Assembly: GCF_030227115.1 (NCBI RefSeq)
Contig: NZ_JASSUA010000001.1
Span: 1,736,001 to 1,800,000, forward strand
Source: Marinobacter sp. SS13-12
Lineage (GTDB): Bacteria; Pseudomonadota; Gammaproteobacteria; Pseudomonadales; Oleiphilaceae
Direction of reading: 5' to 3'
DNA: 64,000 nt
The notes beneath the pieces were generated by a model, which was given only the letters and a program-made list of their open reading frames with translations, was not told the DNA's origin and searched no databases. Shown in pieces: positions 1 to 9,386 of this stretch (the first letter of the stretch is position 1; every line of letters starts with the position of its first letter). Both the position numbers and the translations under genes were made by a program.

Positions 1-41
1 CTGTTTTTCGTTTCGTCCCGCACCCGTGATGCGATATCCCC

Positions 42-242
42 TTACCGTCGATGGATTTGCTCAATCCGGTCGGGGGGGATTTTTGAATCTTTGGAAACTG
101 TCCCGGAGGGGTCTGGGTTTAGTGCCACCAGAACAATGGTCATGACCGCAAAAAGCAGAGGAGCGATGAGTCCGGCGATCTCAACGGCATCGAAGGAAAT
201 GTTTTCGGGTTCAACGGAACTGATATTACTGGTGTGTTCCAT
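42..242 (-). CDS. small single-pass membrane protein, unknown function
   Basis: This encodes 66 residues with one hydrophobic segment at about residues 21-42 and a charged C-terminus rich in Lys, Arg and Asp. A GAGGT ribosome binding site lies eight bases before the ATG, which is the main reason for calling it a gene. I recognise no family. The partner or operon on the left is outside the window. It could be a spurious frame, but the site plus membrane segment favour a real small membrane protein. Confidence 0.5.
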   Translation of the reverse strand: MEHTSNISSVEPENISFDAVEIAGLIAPLLFAVMTIVLVALNPDPSGTVSKDSKIPPDRIEQIHRR

Positions 243-631
243 TTGGTAAGACCTCAGGTTTTCTGGATTGCCGCTTGAGCCTCACCGAATGTCGTTAGAG
301 GCTGCCGATTGCGGGAATCTTAGGGGCTGGTGAGGGGGCTGGCAATCGAATTAACCAACTATTAAGGACTCATATCGGCATTTGCCTATTCACTAGGCCC
401 AGGATTACAGGATCCCGTAACATTCTGTTTCTGAACGCTATACTTGTGTAACCCGGGATCGTAATTGTGTCGTTGTATGGTTTTTTGGTGCACGCAGAAA
501 GGTTACCAAGCTAATTTATAATAGGCCTTTACTAATATATGTTGTAGGGATCACTCTGCGGCGGTAAGGGCGGGTTGATAGCGTTTCCAGTCGTCCTGAC
601 CGGGCACTAAATCCATAACAAGAAAATTCCT
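243..631. other. intergenic region, 389 bases, divergent promoters expected
   Basis: No gene is visible here. It separates the leftward small membrane protein from the rightward diguanylate cyclase. A perfect TATAAT at 517-522 could be the -10 element for the cyclase, but no convincing -35 lies 16-18 bases upstream. A second -10-like TATACT lies at 439-444. The segment at about 411-455 carries GATCCCG and its inverse CGGGATC, a loose inverted repeat. Confidence 0.4.
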
Positions 632-2320
632 ATGCAGCGCATTGTGTTCCGGCTTCTTGCCGCAGCGTTGATTCTTTTGGGGGGCTGGTGGCATGCACCC
701 CTCTATGCAGAGTTGCGGCCCTTTACGTCCCAGCCTGCAGAGGCGATGGATCTTCAGCAGGGCGGGCGCCTGTACATTGCCCACGGTCAGACCTTTCCGG
801 AAACCTATCAGGGCCTACCCGAGTGGAGCGCGCAACAGAGCCCCGTTGAAGCCGTTGCCCTGACCGGGGGTGATTACTGGCTACTCGGGGAGGTGCGCCA
901 TGAGGGTAGCACGACTGCTTGGGTGCTGGACCCTAACAATTCCCTCATTGACCGGGTAGAGGCCCGTGTGTACAGCGAGGACGGGGATATCCAGGTGCTG
1001 CATACGGGGTATCAGCATGATCACGAGTATATGCTGCACTACGGGAAGCGTATTCAGCTGCAGCCAGACACGACTTATCGGGTACTGGTGCGCTTTTCCA
1101 GCCCGTACTTCTCGTCCCACCCTGAATTCGAGGTGATGCCGGAAACGGACTACCGCCACAAGGTGGCGATTGAGAACGCACTGATACTGCTTGCCTTCGG
1201 TAGCCTGATCGCGCTGGCCATTTTCAACCTGTTCGTTTTCTTGTCGACCCGGGACCGGAGCCAGTTGTATTACGCGTTCTATCTGCTGGCGTACTTCGTG
1301 GCCTGGGCGTTTGTTTTTCATCTGCCGGTAGAGTTTTTCGGTTACCGCAACATCTCTCTGCACTACGTACCCTTCTTTCTGCTACCGGTTCTGAACACGC
1401 TTTTCTACCTTGAGTTCCTCAAGCTCGACCAGTACAACCCCATGCTGGCGAAGTTGAGCCGGTGTAACCAGGTGTTGGCACTGCTCCTGCTGCCCAGCTG
1501 TTTTTTTGCGGTCAGTTATGCCCATAGCCTGGCCACGGTGGTCATTACTTTCTGGCTGGCTCTGGCGTTGGTAAGCGGCATTCTTTCCTGGCGCCGGGGC
1601 TACCGGCCGGCCCGCTATTTTGTGTTTGCATTTGTGGCATTGATTATTCCGGGGTTGCTGATTCTGCCCGCCAACATCGGGCTGACATCCGAACTGGTGG
1701 ATAACGCAGAGCTGTTGACCTTGCTGGGGGGAACGCTGGATGCGTTACTGCTGGCATTTGCCCTGGCGGACAAGATCAAGCTGCTCTCGGAGCAGAAAGA
1801 CCGCTACTTGAACAATCTCAACGATGCCCTCAAGCTGGCCAATACTGACGGTCTCACCGGGCTGGGCAATCGCTACGCCTTTGACACCTATCTTGACAAC
1901 TTTTTTCAGTTCTCAGCCGAGGCCGATGACGAGGCACAGCAGATTATTTTCCTGATTGACCTGGATGGCCTCAAAACCATTAACGACACCTACGGACATA
2001 CGGCCGGTGATGAGCTTCTGCGTCTGTTCGCCGATGGCTTGAGGACTCACTGTGGCGAAGGCAGCGACAGCTACCGTCTGGGAGGGGATGAGTTCGGGAT
2101 ACTGTCCACCAGGCGACAGGAACCCTTGCTCCACGAGGCCATCAGGCACATTGAGGGCATACTGATCGCAGCGGGTTTCAAAGAGGCTGGTGTGAGTTAC
2201 GGGGTAGCCTATGCCAGTGAATGCAGCTTGCCCTCCCATCTGTTTACTATCTCGGACAGGCGTATGTACCAGCACAAGCTGTCCCGCAGGAAGTCGGGCG
2301 GGGTTGCCGCGACGAGTTAG
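632..2320 (+). CDS. 7TMR-DISM diguanylate cyclase (GGDEF)
   Basis: This is a membrane sensor that should make cyclic di-GMP from two GTP. A signal peptide covers residues 1-26. A periplasmic 7TMR-DISMED2-like sensor follows at about 40-170, then seven membrane helices at about 183-380, a short linker, and a GGDEF domain at about 400-555. The active-site motif is intact as GGDEF at residues 484-488. The RxxD inhibitory site that normally sits nine residues before the motif is absent (Gly-Glu-Gly-Ser there), so product feedback is probably lost. The protein has no EAL domain. Sensor ligand unknown. Confidence 0.92.
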   Translation: MQRIVFRLLAAALILLGGWWHAPLYAELRPFTSQPAEAMDLQQGGRLYIAHGQTFPETYQGLPEWSAQQSPVEAVALTGGDYWLLGEVRHEGSTTAWVLDPNNSLIDRVEARVYSEDGDIQVLHTGYQHDHEYMLHYGKRIQLQPDTTYRVLVRFSSPYFSSHPEFEVMPETDYRHKVAIENALILLAFGSLIALAIFNLFVFLSTRDRSQLYYAFYLLAYFVAWAFVFHLPVEFFGYRNISLHYVPFFLLPVLNTLFYLEFLKLDQYNPMLAKLSRCNQVLALLLLPSCFFAVSYAHSLATVVITFWLALALVSGILSWRRGYRPARYFVFAFVALIIPGLLILPANIGLTSELVDNAELLTLLGGTLDALLLAFALADKIKLLSEQKDRYLNNLNDALKLANTDGLTGLGNRYAFDTYLDNFFQFSAEADDEAQQIIFLIDLDGLKTINDTYGHTAGDELLRLFADGLRTHCGEGSDSYRLGGDEFGILSTRRQEPLLHEAIRHIEGILIAAGFKEAGVSYGVAYASECSLPSHLFTISDRRMYQHKLSRRKSGGVAATS

Positions 2321-2367
2321 CGTGCCAACGCTTCGGTCTGTCATCAATCTTTTTGGAGAAACTGGCC

Positions 2368-2547
2368 ATGGGTACTCTGCTGACGATTCTCGCTGTCCTT
2401 TTTCTGGCCCTGATCATTATTGTTCCGCTGGTCGAAAAGTACGCGCCCAAAGATGAAACCCGGGACTACAGCAATATCACGCGGTGGTTCATACCGTTGA
2501 TGGCGCTGGTTATTGTGCTGCAACTGATTCGGCATTACTTCATGTGA
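2368..2547 (+). CDS. small two-helix membrane protein
   Basis: This encodes 59 residues. The ATG at 2368 has a GGAGAA site seven bases upstream, whereas the longer open frame from 2221 overlaps the cyclase and lacks a site. Two hydrophobic helices (about 3-22 and 39-57) flank a short charged loop with Lys, Asp and Arg. It follows the diguanylate cyclase by 47 bases on the same strand, so the two may be co-transcribed. Its last eight bases overlap the end of the convergent patatin gene. The family was not recognised. Confidence 0.65.
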   Translation: MGTLLTILAVLFLALIIIVPLVEKYAPKDETRDYSNITRWFIPLMALVIVLQLIRHYFM

Positions 2548-3412
2548 GGCGTTTAAGGCCTTTGAGGATCTCGGGCACCTTGAAAGGCAGCAATGTCCCG
2601 GCCGCTTTTATAAGGCTGATAACAACATTCCACCGCTTGTACCAGAGCACCTGGCGAATCTTTTTCTTCATGGGGCGGTAGCCTTCGAGGTACAGCTCTT
2701 CCACGCGGTCAGCGTTGTTGGTGAGGCTGTACCCGCTTAAATCCAGCGGTACTGCTATGTCAGCCTTTTTCAGCTGCTTGCGGGTATTGAAGTCGATACC
2801 AATGTTGATGGCATTGCTGATCACATCAAGCGTATCTTCGGGTTTCGGGTACCGGCCGACATGGCTCAGGTCAACGGCCACAATAATGCCCGCGCCCATA
2901 TCCGCCAGCGGTGATATCGGGACATTTTCCACCAGCCCACCATCCACCAGAATCCTGCCATCTATTTCCACCGGCACAAACAGGCCGGGCACAGCCATGG
3001 ACGCACAGACGGCATCTGCCAGGTTTCCTTTTCTGAAAATCAGCTGCTCGCCGGTTTCGATATCGGTTGCGCAGATGGCCAGGGGAATGTTGGCATCTTC
3101 AATCCGGCAATCCCCCAGATCCCGGTGGATCATTTCCCGGATGGAATTCGTGCTGAACAGGCCGCCGCGCTTCAGGGTAAAGTCGAGAATCTTGGACAGG
3201 TTCAGCTCGGAACAGATCGAAAGTATGGACTCGGCCGGGCGGCCGAAGGCGTGGTAACTGGCGACCAGTGCCCCAACACTGGTTCCCGAAATACAATGAA
3301 TCCGGATCTGCTCCTCCTCAAAGGCCTTCAAAACGCCGATATGAGCAATGCCCTTGGCGGCACCGCCTCCCAGGGCCAGACCGATTCGGGTATTAAAGGG
3401 ATTGAGTTTCAT
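2540..3412 (-). CDS. patatin-like phospholipase (RssA type)
   Basis: This 290-residue protein is a predicted lipid acyl hydrolase with a Ser-Asp dyad. The oxyanion loop GGGAAKG lies near residues 15-21, the nucleophile Ser45 sits in GTSVG at 43-47, and the catalytic Asp157 lies in DGG. Its length fits the bacterial RssA/YlbK group. ATG at 3412 is preferred over an upstream GTG (3433) because a GGAGG site lies nine bases before it. It has no signal peptide and is probably cytoplasmic or a peripheral membrane protein. Substrate unknown. Confidence 0.9.
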   Translation of the reverse strand: MKLNPFNTRIGLALGGGAAKGIAHIGVLKAFEEEQIRIHCISGTSVGALVASYHAFGRPAESILSICSELNLSKILDFTLKRGGLFSTNSIREMIHRDLGDCRIEDANIPLAICATDIETGEQLIFRKGNLADAVCASMAVPGLFVPVEIDGRILVDGGLVENVPISPLADMGAGIIVAVDLSHVGRYPKPEDTLDVISNAINIGIDFNTRKQLKKADIAVPLDLSGYSLTNNADRVEELYLEGYRPMKKKIRQVLWYKRWNVVISLIKAAGTLLPFKVPEILKGLKRLT

Positions 3413-3585
3413 GCATGAGCGCCTCCACCTCACTCCAGATGTTTCAGCTGTCGAAATAATTTACATCGTTAGTTTTTGGTTTTCTCAGGTTGCTGGTTTT
3501 ACAGCAGTTATTTTTTTGGTATGTGCGTTGCATGTACACATTTAATCTTGCGTTCTACCTGACGCCCAAATAAGGAAAGTAACTG

Positions 3586-4239
3586 ATGAAACTTAAAATT
3601 GCGATGGCTACTGCACTGCTTGCAGCTTCCGTTCAGGCTCATGCGGTATTGATTATCGATAATTCAACCACTGGGCGCTACAACGCTGGCCTTGGTGATC
3701 TTGCCGATATGGATGGTGCAGGCGGCTTCCTTTTAGGTGCGAATGTCAGTGAAGGCGACCCGACCATTGAACTGGCAGGTGACCCTGGCTTCGCTTTTAC
3801 AACAGAGTTCGGAGCTGACTGGTTGGCTGGCGATTACACTGGCGGCACCTGGAGCGCCCCGGGGACCGGTATTCCGAGTACCTGGGCAGTTAATACTGAA
3901 ACCGCCATCGTGTATGACTTTTTTCTCGATAGCCTCTCCGACCTGACCATAGACGTTGGTGTCGATAATGGCATTGTTTTGTGGCTTGATGGTGCATTCC
4001 TTTTTGGCGCAACCCGCTCAGGCGGTGCCAATCTGAACGAGTATGATATTAACCTGTCCGGGATTTCCGCTGGTGATCACTCACTGCAAATCCTCCGCGC
4101 TGACCACGGCGGAAGCACGGGCTTTGCCATTGAGGTTAACTCCGAGGCTGTACAGGTGCCGGAACCTGCCACATTGGGCCTGATCGGTTTGGGGCTGGTG
4201 GGCATAGCCGCAACCCGTCGCAGGAAACAAGCAGTCTGA
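3586..4239 (+). CDS. PEP-CTERM sorting-domain protein
   Basis: This is a 217-residue secreted protein. An N-terminal signal peptide ends near residue 20. The C-terminus carries a VPEPAT motif, a hydrophobic helix and a final RRRK cluster, the tripartite sorting signal recognised by exosortase EpsH/XrtA. The middle is rich in Gly, Asp and Thr and looks like a beta-sandwich. Ribosome binding site AAGGAAAG precedes the ATG. It is monocistronic, with a strong terminator behind it. No exosortase or exopolysaccharide gene occurs in this window, so the processing enzyme must be elsewhere if the signal is functional. Confidence 0.85.
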   Translation: MKLKIAMATALLAASVQAHAVLIIDNSTTGRYNAGLGDLADMDGAGGFLLGANVSEGDPTIELAGDPGFAFTTEFGADWLAGDYTGGTWSAPGTGIPSTWAVNTETAIVYDFFLDSLSDLTIDVGVDNGIVLWLDGAFLFGATRSGGANLNEYDINLSGISAGDHSLQILRADHGGSTGFAIEVNSEAVQVPEPATLGLIGLGLVGIAATRRRKQAV

Positions 4240-4300
4240 ATGCCGGGCTGGCGCCCGATGTCGCCGGATGCAATTGAGAGTTAACAGTCCAGAATGCCGA

Positions 4301-4333
4301 AAGCCCCGAAGCTGATACTTCGGGGCTTTTTTT
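4301..4333 (+). terminator. rho-independent terminator of the PEP-CTERM gene
   Basis: An 11-base perfect stem (4301-4311 with 4318-4328) closes a six-base loop and is followed by a run of T. It lies 62 bases after the PEP-CTERM stop codon. Confidence 0.9.
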
Positions 4334-4431
4334 AGGCCATCACGATTGAACCTACGCCGAATTTCCGTTAAACCTACCCCGTCGCTTCATGCGAAGTCAG
4401 TGCCCTTAACCTATAGAACAGGAGATCGACG

Positions 4432-4887
4432 ATGGCGGAATCATCACTCAAGGAACAACTGAACAACGCTGTGAAAAACGCGATGCGAAACAAGGATAAG
4501 ACCCGGCTTGTCACCCTGCGTATGGCTCAGGCTGCGGTCAAACAGATCGAGATTGATGAGCGCCGCGAACTGGATGACGATGACGTTCTGAAGGTGCTGG
4601 ACAAAATGCTCAAGCAGCGCCGTGATGCCGCCAGTCAATACGATGATGCCGGTCGCGAGGAGCTGGGCGACAAGGAACGGGCAGAAATGGTGATCATTGA
4701 GGAATTCATGCCTGCCGCCTTAACCGAGGATGACCTGGACGGCCTGATCCGTATGGCCATCAGCTCAACCGACGCCCAGGGAATGCAGGACATGGGGCGT
4801 GTCATGAACGACCTGCGCCCACAGGTACTTGGCCGGGTCGATATGGGCCATCTGAGCAAGAAGGTGCGGGCTGCACTGGCGGGCTAG
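4432..4887 (+). CDS. GatB/YqeY domain protein
   Basis: This 151-residue protein matches the full-length YqeY family: a helical N-terminal half rich in Lys, Arg and Asp, and a C-terminal half resembling the tail domain of GatB. The family is thought to act in tRNA-linked amidation or tRNA binding, but its reaction is not settled. The ribosome binding site AGGAG precedes the ATG. In many gammaproteobacteria the gene follows rpsU; here it stands alone between a terminator and a convergent reductase. Confidence 0.9.
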   Translation: MAESSLKEQLNNAVKNAMRNKDKTRLVTLRMAQAAVKQIEIDERRELDDDDVLKVLDKMLKQRRDAASQYDDAGREELGDKERAEMVIIEEFMPAALTEDDLDGLIRMAISSTDAQGMQDMGRVMNDLRPQVLGRVDMGHLSKKVRAALAG

Positions 4888-4915
4888 ATTCAGCCACAGC
4901 AGCCCGTGGGCGGCA

Positions 4916-5659
4916 TTACATGTACACGCCGCCGTTAACGTTGATCTGCTGGCCGGTGATGTAGTCTCCTTCCGCTGCGAGAAATACCACTGCGCGGGCG
5001 ATTTCAGCGGGCTGACCAAAGCGGCCCATCGGCACCCGTGCAATGATTTGCTCGCGGATATTCTCTGGCACCTGGGCGAGCATTTCGGTCTCGGTGAAGC
5101 CAGGCGCAATGGCATTGACCGTAATGTTGTACTTGGCCATCTCCAGTGCCAGGGTCTTGGTAAATGCAATGATACCCCCCTTGCTGGCCGCGTAGTTTGC
5201 CTGCCCGAAATTGCCGGCCTGGCCCACGAATGACGTGATATTGATGATGCGACCGAACTGCTGGTCCATCATTATCTTCAGCACTTCGGAGCATGTTGCG
5301 TAGACACTCCCGAGGTTGGTATCGAGGACGTCGTTCCAGTCGTCGTCGGTGAGTTTTTTCATGGACTTGTCGCGGGTGATACCGGCGTTGTTCACCAGGA
5401 TATCGATGCGCCCCCATTGGTCATGAACCTGACGCACCAGGCTCCGCGCTTCTGGCATCTTGGACAGATCCGCCTGGATTGCCTGCGCCCGGACGCCGGT
5501 CGCTTCAATTTCCTTGACGACCTCGTCTGCGTCGGACTGACGTGAGCGGAAATTGATAGCGACATCTGCGCCGCGCTGGGCCAATTGAAGTGCGATGTGT
5601 CTGCCGATACCGCGGGAGCCCCCGGTGACAATGGCGACCTTACCTTTTAGATCCTGCAT
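4916..5659 (-). CDS. 3-oxoacyl reductase, FabG/PhaB-type SDR
   Basis: This 247-residue classical short-chain dehydrogenase has TGGSRGIG at 12-19, structural Asn115, and the Ser143, Tyr156, Lys160 catalytic set. Basic residues Arg38 and Arg40 after the second strand point to NADPH. The GQAGNFGQ segment before the active Tyr and the C-terminal NGGVYM ending resemble acetoacetyl-CoA reductase PhaB, which makes (R)-3-hydroxybutyryl-CoA for PHB. It could instead be a second FabG. No phaA or phaC lies beside it, though a PHB depolymerase is 35 kb away. GGAGAG precedes the ATG. Confidence 0.88.
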   Translation of the reverse strand: MQDLKGKVAIVTGGSRGIGRHIALQLAQRGADVAINFRSRQSDADEVVKEIEATGVRAQAIQADLSKMPEARSLVRQVHDQWGRIDILVNNAGITRDKSMKKLTDDDWNDVLDTNLGSVYATCSEVLKIMMDQQFGRIINITSFVGQAGNFGQANYAASKGGIIAFTKTLALEMAKYNITVNAIAPGFTETEMLAQVPENIREQIIARVPMGRFGQPAEIARAVVFLAAEGDYITGQQINVNGGVYM

Positions 5660-5885
5660 GATGCTCTCCTCGCAGTATTCTTGTTGTTCGGCGTGGAGCT
5701 TATTGATCTTCTGAAAGCTCTGTTTTGAAGCTAGCAGACGCCTTGAAAAGCGACAAGAAATTAATGGAAGGTTTCGGCGAAGCCGGCTTTACTTCTAAAG
5801 GCAATCAACATGGTTTGATCCCAGTAAGCACAACTTCTACTCTGTAAAGGCTGGTCCCGGGTGCGCTACTGAGGGAGAAGGTATC

Positions 5886-7145
5886 GTGAAGACCGTATCG
5901 AGTACAGGATTTGCTCTTTTCGGCGCATCGTTGATTGCGATCAGTTACGGTCTCGCGCGTTTTGCCTTCGGCCTGTTTGTACCCCCCATCCGCGACGAGC
6001 TGGACCTGACGCCCGAACTGATCGGTATCATCGGTGCGCTGCCGCTTATCAGTTTCCTGCTGGCCATGGTGGTTGCACCATTTGCAGCAGATCGTCTCGG
6101 TGCCCGCAATACGGCGGTTCTGTCTGGTGGATTCGGTGCTGTCGGCCTGGCGCTGATCAGCCAGTCTTCTGGCGCCCTGTCGCTTGGCGTTGGCGTGTTT
6201 GCTTGCGGCATTTGCACCGGCCTGATGATGCCCGCGCTTACGGCTGCCATGCAGGTACTGGTGGATCGCTCTGTGCACGGGCGCGTCAGCTCTGTGATGA
6301 ACGCGGGTACGAGTGTCGGTATCATGGTTGCCGTTCCTGCCGTTCTGTTTATGGCGGGCCTCTGGCGCTACGCTTACATGTTCTTTGCCTTGCTGGCGAT
6401 TATCGGCGTGCTTGCCACCTGGTTTTATATTCCCTCGGTGTCTCGGGTTGCTCCATCGAATGCTGCGCCGCCGCCGCCCATCAGCGCCCTTCAGTGGTGG
6501 CGTCTGTTCAGGCTCTCGCTGTTTGCCTTCGTGATGGGATTTGTCTCCGCTGCTTACTGGATCTTTGCGCCCGATCTCGTGGTTACCCTTGGCGAGCTGC
6601 CGTCCGCGGCAACCGGGTGGCTTTGGCTGGCGGTTGGTGTCGCAGGGCTCGGCGGCGCTGTGGTGGCTGATCTGGCTGATCGAAACAACCCGCCTATCAC
6701 TCAGGCCCTGATGCTGATGATGCTCGCCGCGAGCCTGGCATTGTTGGCTGCCAGTCCCGATCAGGTGGTGCTTGCGGCGTTTTCCGGGCTGGTCTTTGGC
6801 CTGGCCTATATGAGTCTGACGGGGCTGTATCTGATGACAGGCGTCCGGCTGTTGCCGGGCCGTCTGTCGATGGGGCCGGTACTGCCATTCATGGCGATCT
6901 CGCTCGGCCAGGCGACCGGCTCGCCCATTGTCGGCATGTTGGTGAACAACCTCGGCTATAGCGATGCCTTTGCCATTTTCTCCGTGATCGGAATTTTGGT
7001 GGCACTGCTGTCGCCGCTGTACCCGCGTAATATTGAGCAAGGGTCCGATGAAGAGGCCGGGGAGGACACCGGCCTCCAGGCGGCCTACGATTATCAGCTC
7101 CAGACCGATGAGGGCGAGCCGTTCACTTACGATACGAAAGAATAG
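5886..7145 (+). CDS. MFS transporter
   Basis: This 419-residue protein has about twelve membrane helices with a central loop near residue 195 and a hydrophilic acidic tail of about 40 residues. The pattern fits YbfB/YjiJ-like or CynX-like members of the major facilitator superfamily, with conserved Gly-rich helices and a DRLGAR-type loop between helices 2 and 3. The start is GTG, with GGGAGAAGG just upstream. Substrate cannot be told. It stands alone, with a convergent gene nine bases downstream. Confidence 0.85.
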   Translation: MKTVSSTGFALFGASLIAISYGLARFAFGLFVPPIRDELDLTPELIGIIGALPLISFLLAMVVAPFAADRLGARNTAVLSGGFGAVGLALISQSSGALSLGVGVFACGICTGLMMPALTAAMQVLVDRSVHGRVSSVMNAGTSVGIMVAVPAVLFMAGLWRYAYMFFALLAIIGVLATWFYIPSVSRVAPSNAAPPPPISALQWWRLFRLSLFAFVMGFVSAAYWIFAPDLVVTLGELPSAATGWLWLAVGVAGLGGAVVADLADRNNPPITQALMLMMLAASLALLAASPDQVVLAAFSGLVFGLAYMSLTGLYLMTGVRLLPGRLSMGPVLPFMAISLGQATGSPIVGMLVNNLGYSDAFAIFSVIGILVALLSPLYPRNIEQGSDEEAGEDTGLQAAYDYQLQTDEGEPFTYDTKE

Positions 7146-7154
7146 GAAAGCGAT

Positions 7155-7985
7155 CTACCAGCCGAGCCTTATGCTCCCCAGGAGTGCATCGCCCAAGCGT
7201 AGATCCCGGGTCCCGGTCGCCAGGTCCAGATACCGGACACGGGTATCCACGCTGGCGCCAAGTCCCAGAACCACGGCAGGCCACAATCTTTCAGCCGGGC
7301 GAATCCGGTATGTCAGCTCCGCTCTCCACTCGCGCAGATAAAGCGCGCTTTCGACCTCCCGAGCCTGATCAAGCGTGGCCCAGCGATCTCCCTTACGTTG
7401 CAGCCGAAGCCCCCAGCGATTACCGGGGCTTTGCCATCGCAGCATAACGGGCAGATCCATCAGCCAGTGGCCGCTATCACTGGCGTGCTCCCACCGCACC
7501 CGGGGAAGCCAGCGGAAGGAACCGAAGCGATGGTCGCCGCCGATACCCAGGCTCAGGGGCGAGCCCTCATTCACTGCCCGGAAGATCGCCACACGGCCAT
7601 TCACCACATCACCATGGAATGCCTGGTGCTTGAACATATTGGAGGTACCGGCAAAGCCAGCCCGCGCTTGCACAAGGTAAAGCCGCTGCTGCCATAAGCC
7701 ACCGAAGGTCAGCCGGTGCAGATGGCCGTTGTGCGCCGGGATGCCGGTGCGTATACGCAGGGGCTGATAGTCGTAATCAATGCCGAACTCGCCGGCAGCG
7801 CCCTGGTGATGCCACCCCAGCCCACGCTGAGATCGGGTCACCTCCTTGGCTGACGCCATCTCTTGCGGCCAGTCGTAGGGCTGCCACTGACGGTACTGCA
7901 GGTAAACGTCGCTTGCGGCCTGAACGGTGTGAGGCAGTGCCAGGGCGGCTGTCAGAAGAACCGCCATAAGAAAGTGGTGGGACAT
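7155..7985 (-). CDS. predicted outer-membrane beta-barrel protein, unknown function
   Basis: The reading frame extends to 8090, but ATG at 7985 begins a good signal peptide (cleavage after about residue 23), giving 276 residues. The mature part is rich in aromatic and Arg residues in alternating strands and ends in Arg-Leu-Gly-Trp, consistent with an outer-membrane barrel ending on an aromatic residue. No family recognised. It converges on the MFS gene. Confidence 0.65.
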   Translation of the reverse strand: MSHHFLMAVLLTAALALPHTVQAASDVYLQYRQWQPYDWPQEMASAKEVTRSQRGLGWHHQGAAGEFGIDYDYQPLRIRTGIPAHNGHLHRLTFGGLWQQRLYLVQARAGFAGTSNMFKHQAFHGDVVNGRVAIFRAVNEGSPLSLGIGGDHRFGSFRWLPRVRWEHASDSGHWLMDLPVMLRWQSPGNRWGLRLQRKGDRWATLDQAREVESALYLREWRAELTYRIRPAERLWPAVVLGLGASVDTRVRYLDLATGTRDLRLGDALLGSIRLGW

Positions 7986-8153
7986 CGCGCGACCTACGGT
8001 TTGAAAGCAACGCCCCTTGCACATATCAGGTTTTCGAACTAGATAATGAACTAATAATAAAAACGCATGGCGCAACTGCAGTGGATGCATGGCTGGTGCC
8101 CTGTTAGCTGGATAATCATTCTACTAAACATAGATATAGAGGAAGGATTTCTC

Positions 8154-9284
8154 ATGAAAATATGTTTATCGATTTTCGCCATCAGTAGTCTGGTTTTGAC
8201 GGGCTTGGTGTCTGCCGCTCCTCAGAGTAAACCCAACGGCCCCTGGCTTACGGACGAACAGAATGTGTCTCTGGCAGCATTACGCAGTTATGAGCAGCTA
8301 TGGCACACGCTGGAGCAACTGGATCGGTCCGCGAAAGGGGAGTTTGTTCTTTCGAGTGCACCGCGGGCAAGTAATACAGGCCGCGAAATCCCCGTGGTTA
8401 CCATAGGGAGTGGACCTGAGCGGATAATGATCATCGCGCAGCAACACGGCAACGAGTACGTTGTCAGTGAGGCGATGATTGAGTTGGCCAGAAACCTTTC
8501 CAGCAACTCAAGAGAAGCCAGAGACATACGGGATGCCCTGACGCTTACCATTGTGCCCAGGGTCAATGTCGACGGGTTTGACGCGAGTGTCGAAGATGCT
8601 TTCGGGAATACGCCACCGTGGCGTCAGAATTACGACCCATTCTGTGTTACTGGCCCTTGTCCTGCGTTCTATCAGCGCGGGCGCGGTTATGACATCAACC
8701 GTTACCATTCGTTTCTTGCAGACAGCCCGGAGATCGACCCTTACATAGGAGGCGCCAACCCCGTTCCTGAGGCGGTCGCCATGCGTTTGTTGTTTGACGA
8801 GTTTCAACCGTCGGTGGTTATCGATTTTCACCACCAGGGCTCGTACGTTGATGCCGACGGCGACCTGATCACCGGCTCGACGTTATGGCCCAATGCCACC
8901 TCGTCGGCTGAGGCGCTTGGGGTAGTGGATCAGTTTGAGGCCGGGGTTGAGCTGGCAAAAAAAGTGGTCGCTGTTATGGCCACAGAGCTCGATCAATACG
9001 GTTATGCCAACCTCACGCTCTATCCGGGTACGACGACGCCTGGAATTGCCCGTAATGCTTATGGACTGTTGGGTGCCGGATCGGTGTTATTCGAGATGCG
9101 CGGTGGTATCGGGACAAAGAGCAATGGGTACATCACCAAGACCGCGTACAATGCAGCCAAAGCCGTCGTGGCGGCCATGGCCGACGGAACATTGTTCGAC
9201 GCGGACACCACGATTGCTGAAAATCTTCCTCCCCGGGGCCCGGGAATTGGCGCGCCTAATGAAGAAGCAGAAGAAGTGGAGTAA
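8154..9284 (+). CDS. M14-family zinc carboxypeptidase, secreted
   Basis: This encodes 376 residues with a signal peptide over residues 1-21. Zinc ligands are visible as His98 and Glu101 in HGNEY, plus His226 in DFHH, and the general base Glu314 lies in LFEMRGG. This arrangement matches M14 metallocarboxypeptidases that trim C-terminal residues from peptides. The start at 8154 is chosen for its GAGGAAGGA site; the longer frame from 8067 has none and spoils the signal peptide. A likely role is periplasmic or external peptide use. A hairpin terminator lies between it and nirK. Confidence 0.88.
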   Translation: MKICLSIFAISSLVLTGLVSAAPQSKPNGPWLTDEQNVSLAALRSYEQLWHTLEQLDRSAKGEFVLSSAPRASNTGREIPVVTIGSGPERIMIIAQQHGNEYVVSEAMIELARNLSSNSREARDIRDALTLTIVPRVNVDGFDASVEDAFGNTPPWRQNYDPFCVTGPCPAFYQRGRGYDINRYHSFLADSPEIDPYIGGANPVPEAVAMRLLFDEFQPSVVIDFHHQGSYVDADGDLITGSTLWPNATSSAEALGVVDQFEAGVELAKKVVAVMATELDQYGYANLTLYPGTTTPGIARNAYGLLGAGSVLFEMRGGIGTKSNGYITKTAYNAAKAVVAAMADGTLFDADTTIAENLPPRGPGIGAPNEEAEEVE

Positions 9285-9343
9285 TAAGGTTCATCGGCGG
9301 CCCAGTCAGGCACGCTGAGACTTTTTAGTCCCCAAAAGCAGAA

Positions 9344-9365
9344 GACCCCGGCTTGCGCCGGGGTC
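9344..9365 (-). terminator. terminator hairpin between M14 peptidase and nirK
   Basis: A nine-base GC-rich perfect stem (9344-9352 with 9357-9365) encloses a four-base loop. Read on the minus strand it is followed by a T-rich tract, so it most likely ends nirK transcription and may also stop the convergent peptidase transcript. Confidence 0.75.
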
Positions 9366-9386
9366 AATCAGTGCGGTTAACGGTGG

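Noticed and set aside
517..522. TATAAT as a full promoter of the diguanylate cyclase
   Set aside because: No -35 element at 16-18 bases upstream, so reported only as a possible -10 within the intergenic entry.
5805..7040. Long leftward open frame opposite the MFS gene
   Set aside because: It is antisense to a clear transporter, low in hydrophobicity and rich in His, Gln and Arg, as expected of a shadow frame in GC-rich DNA. No ribosome binding site.
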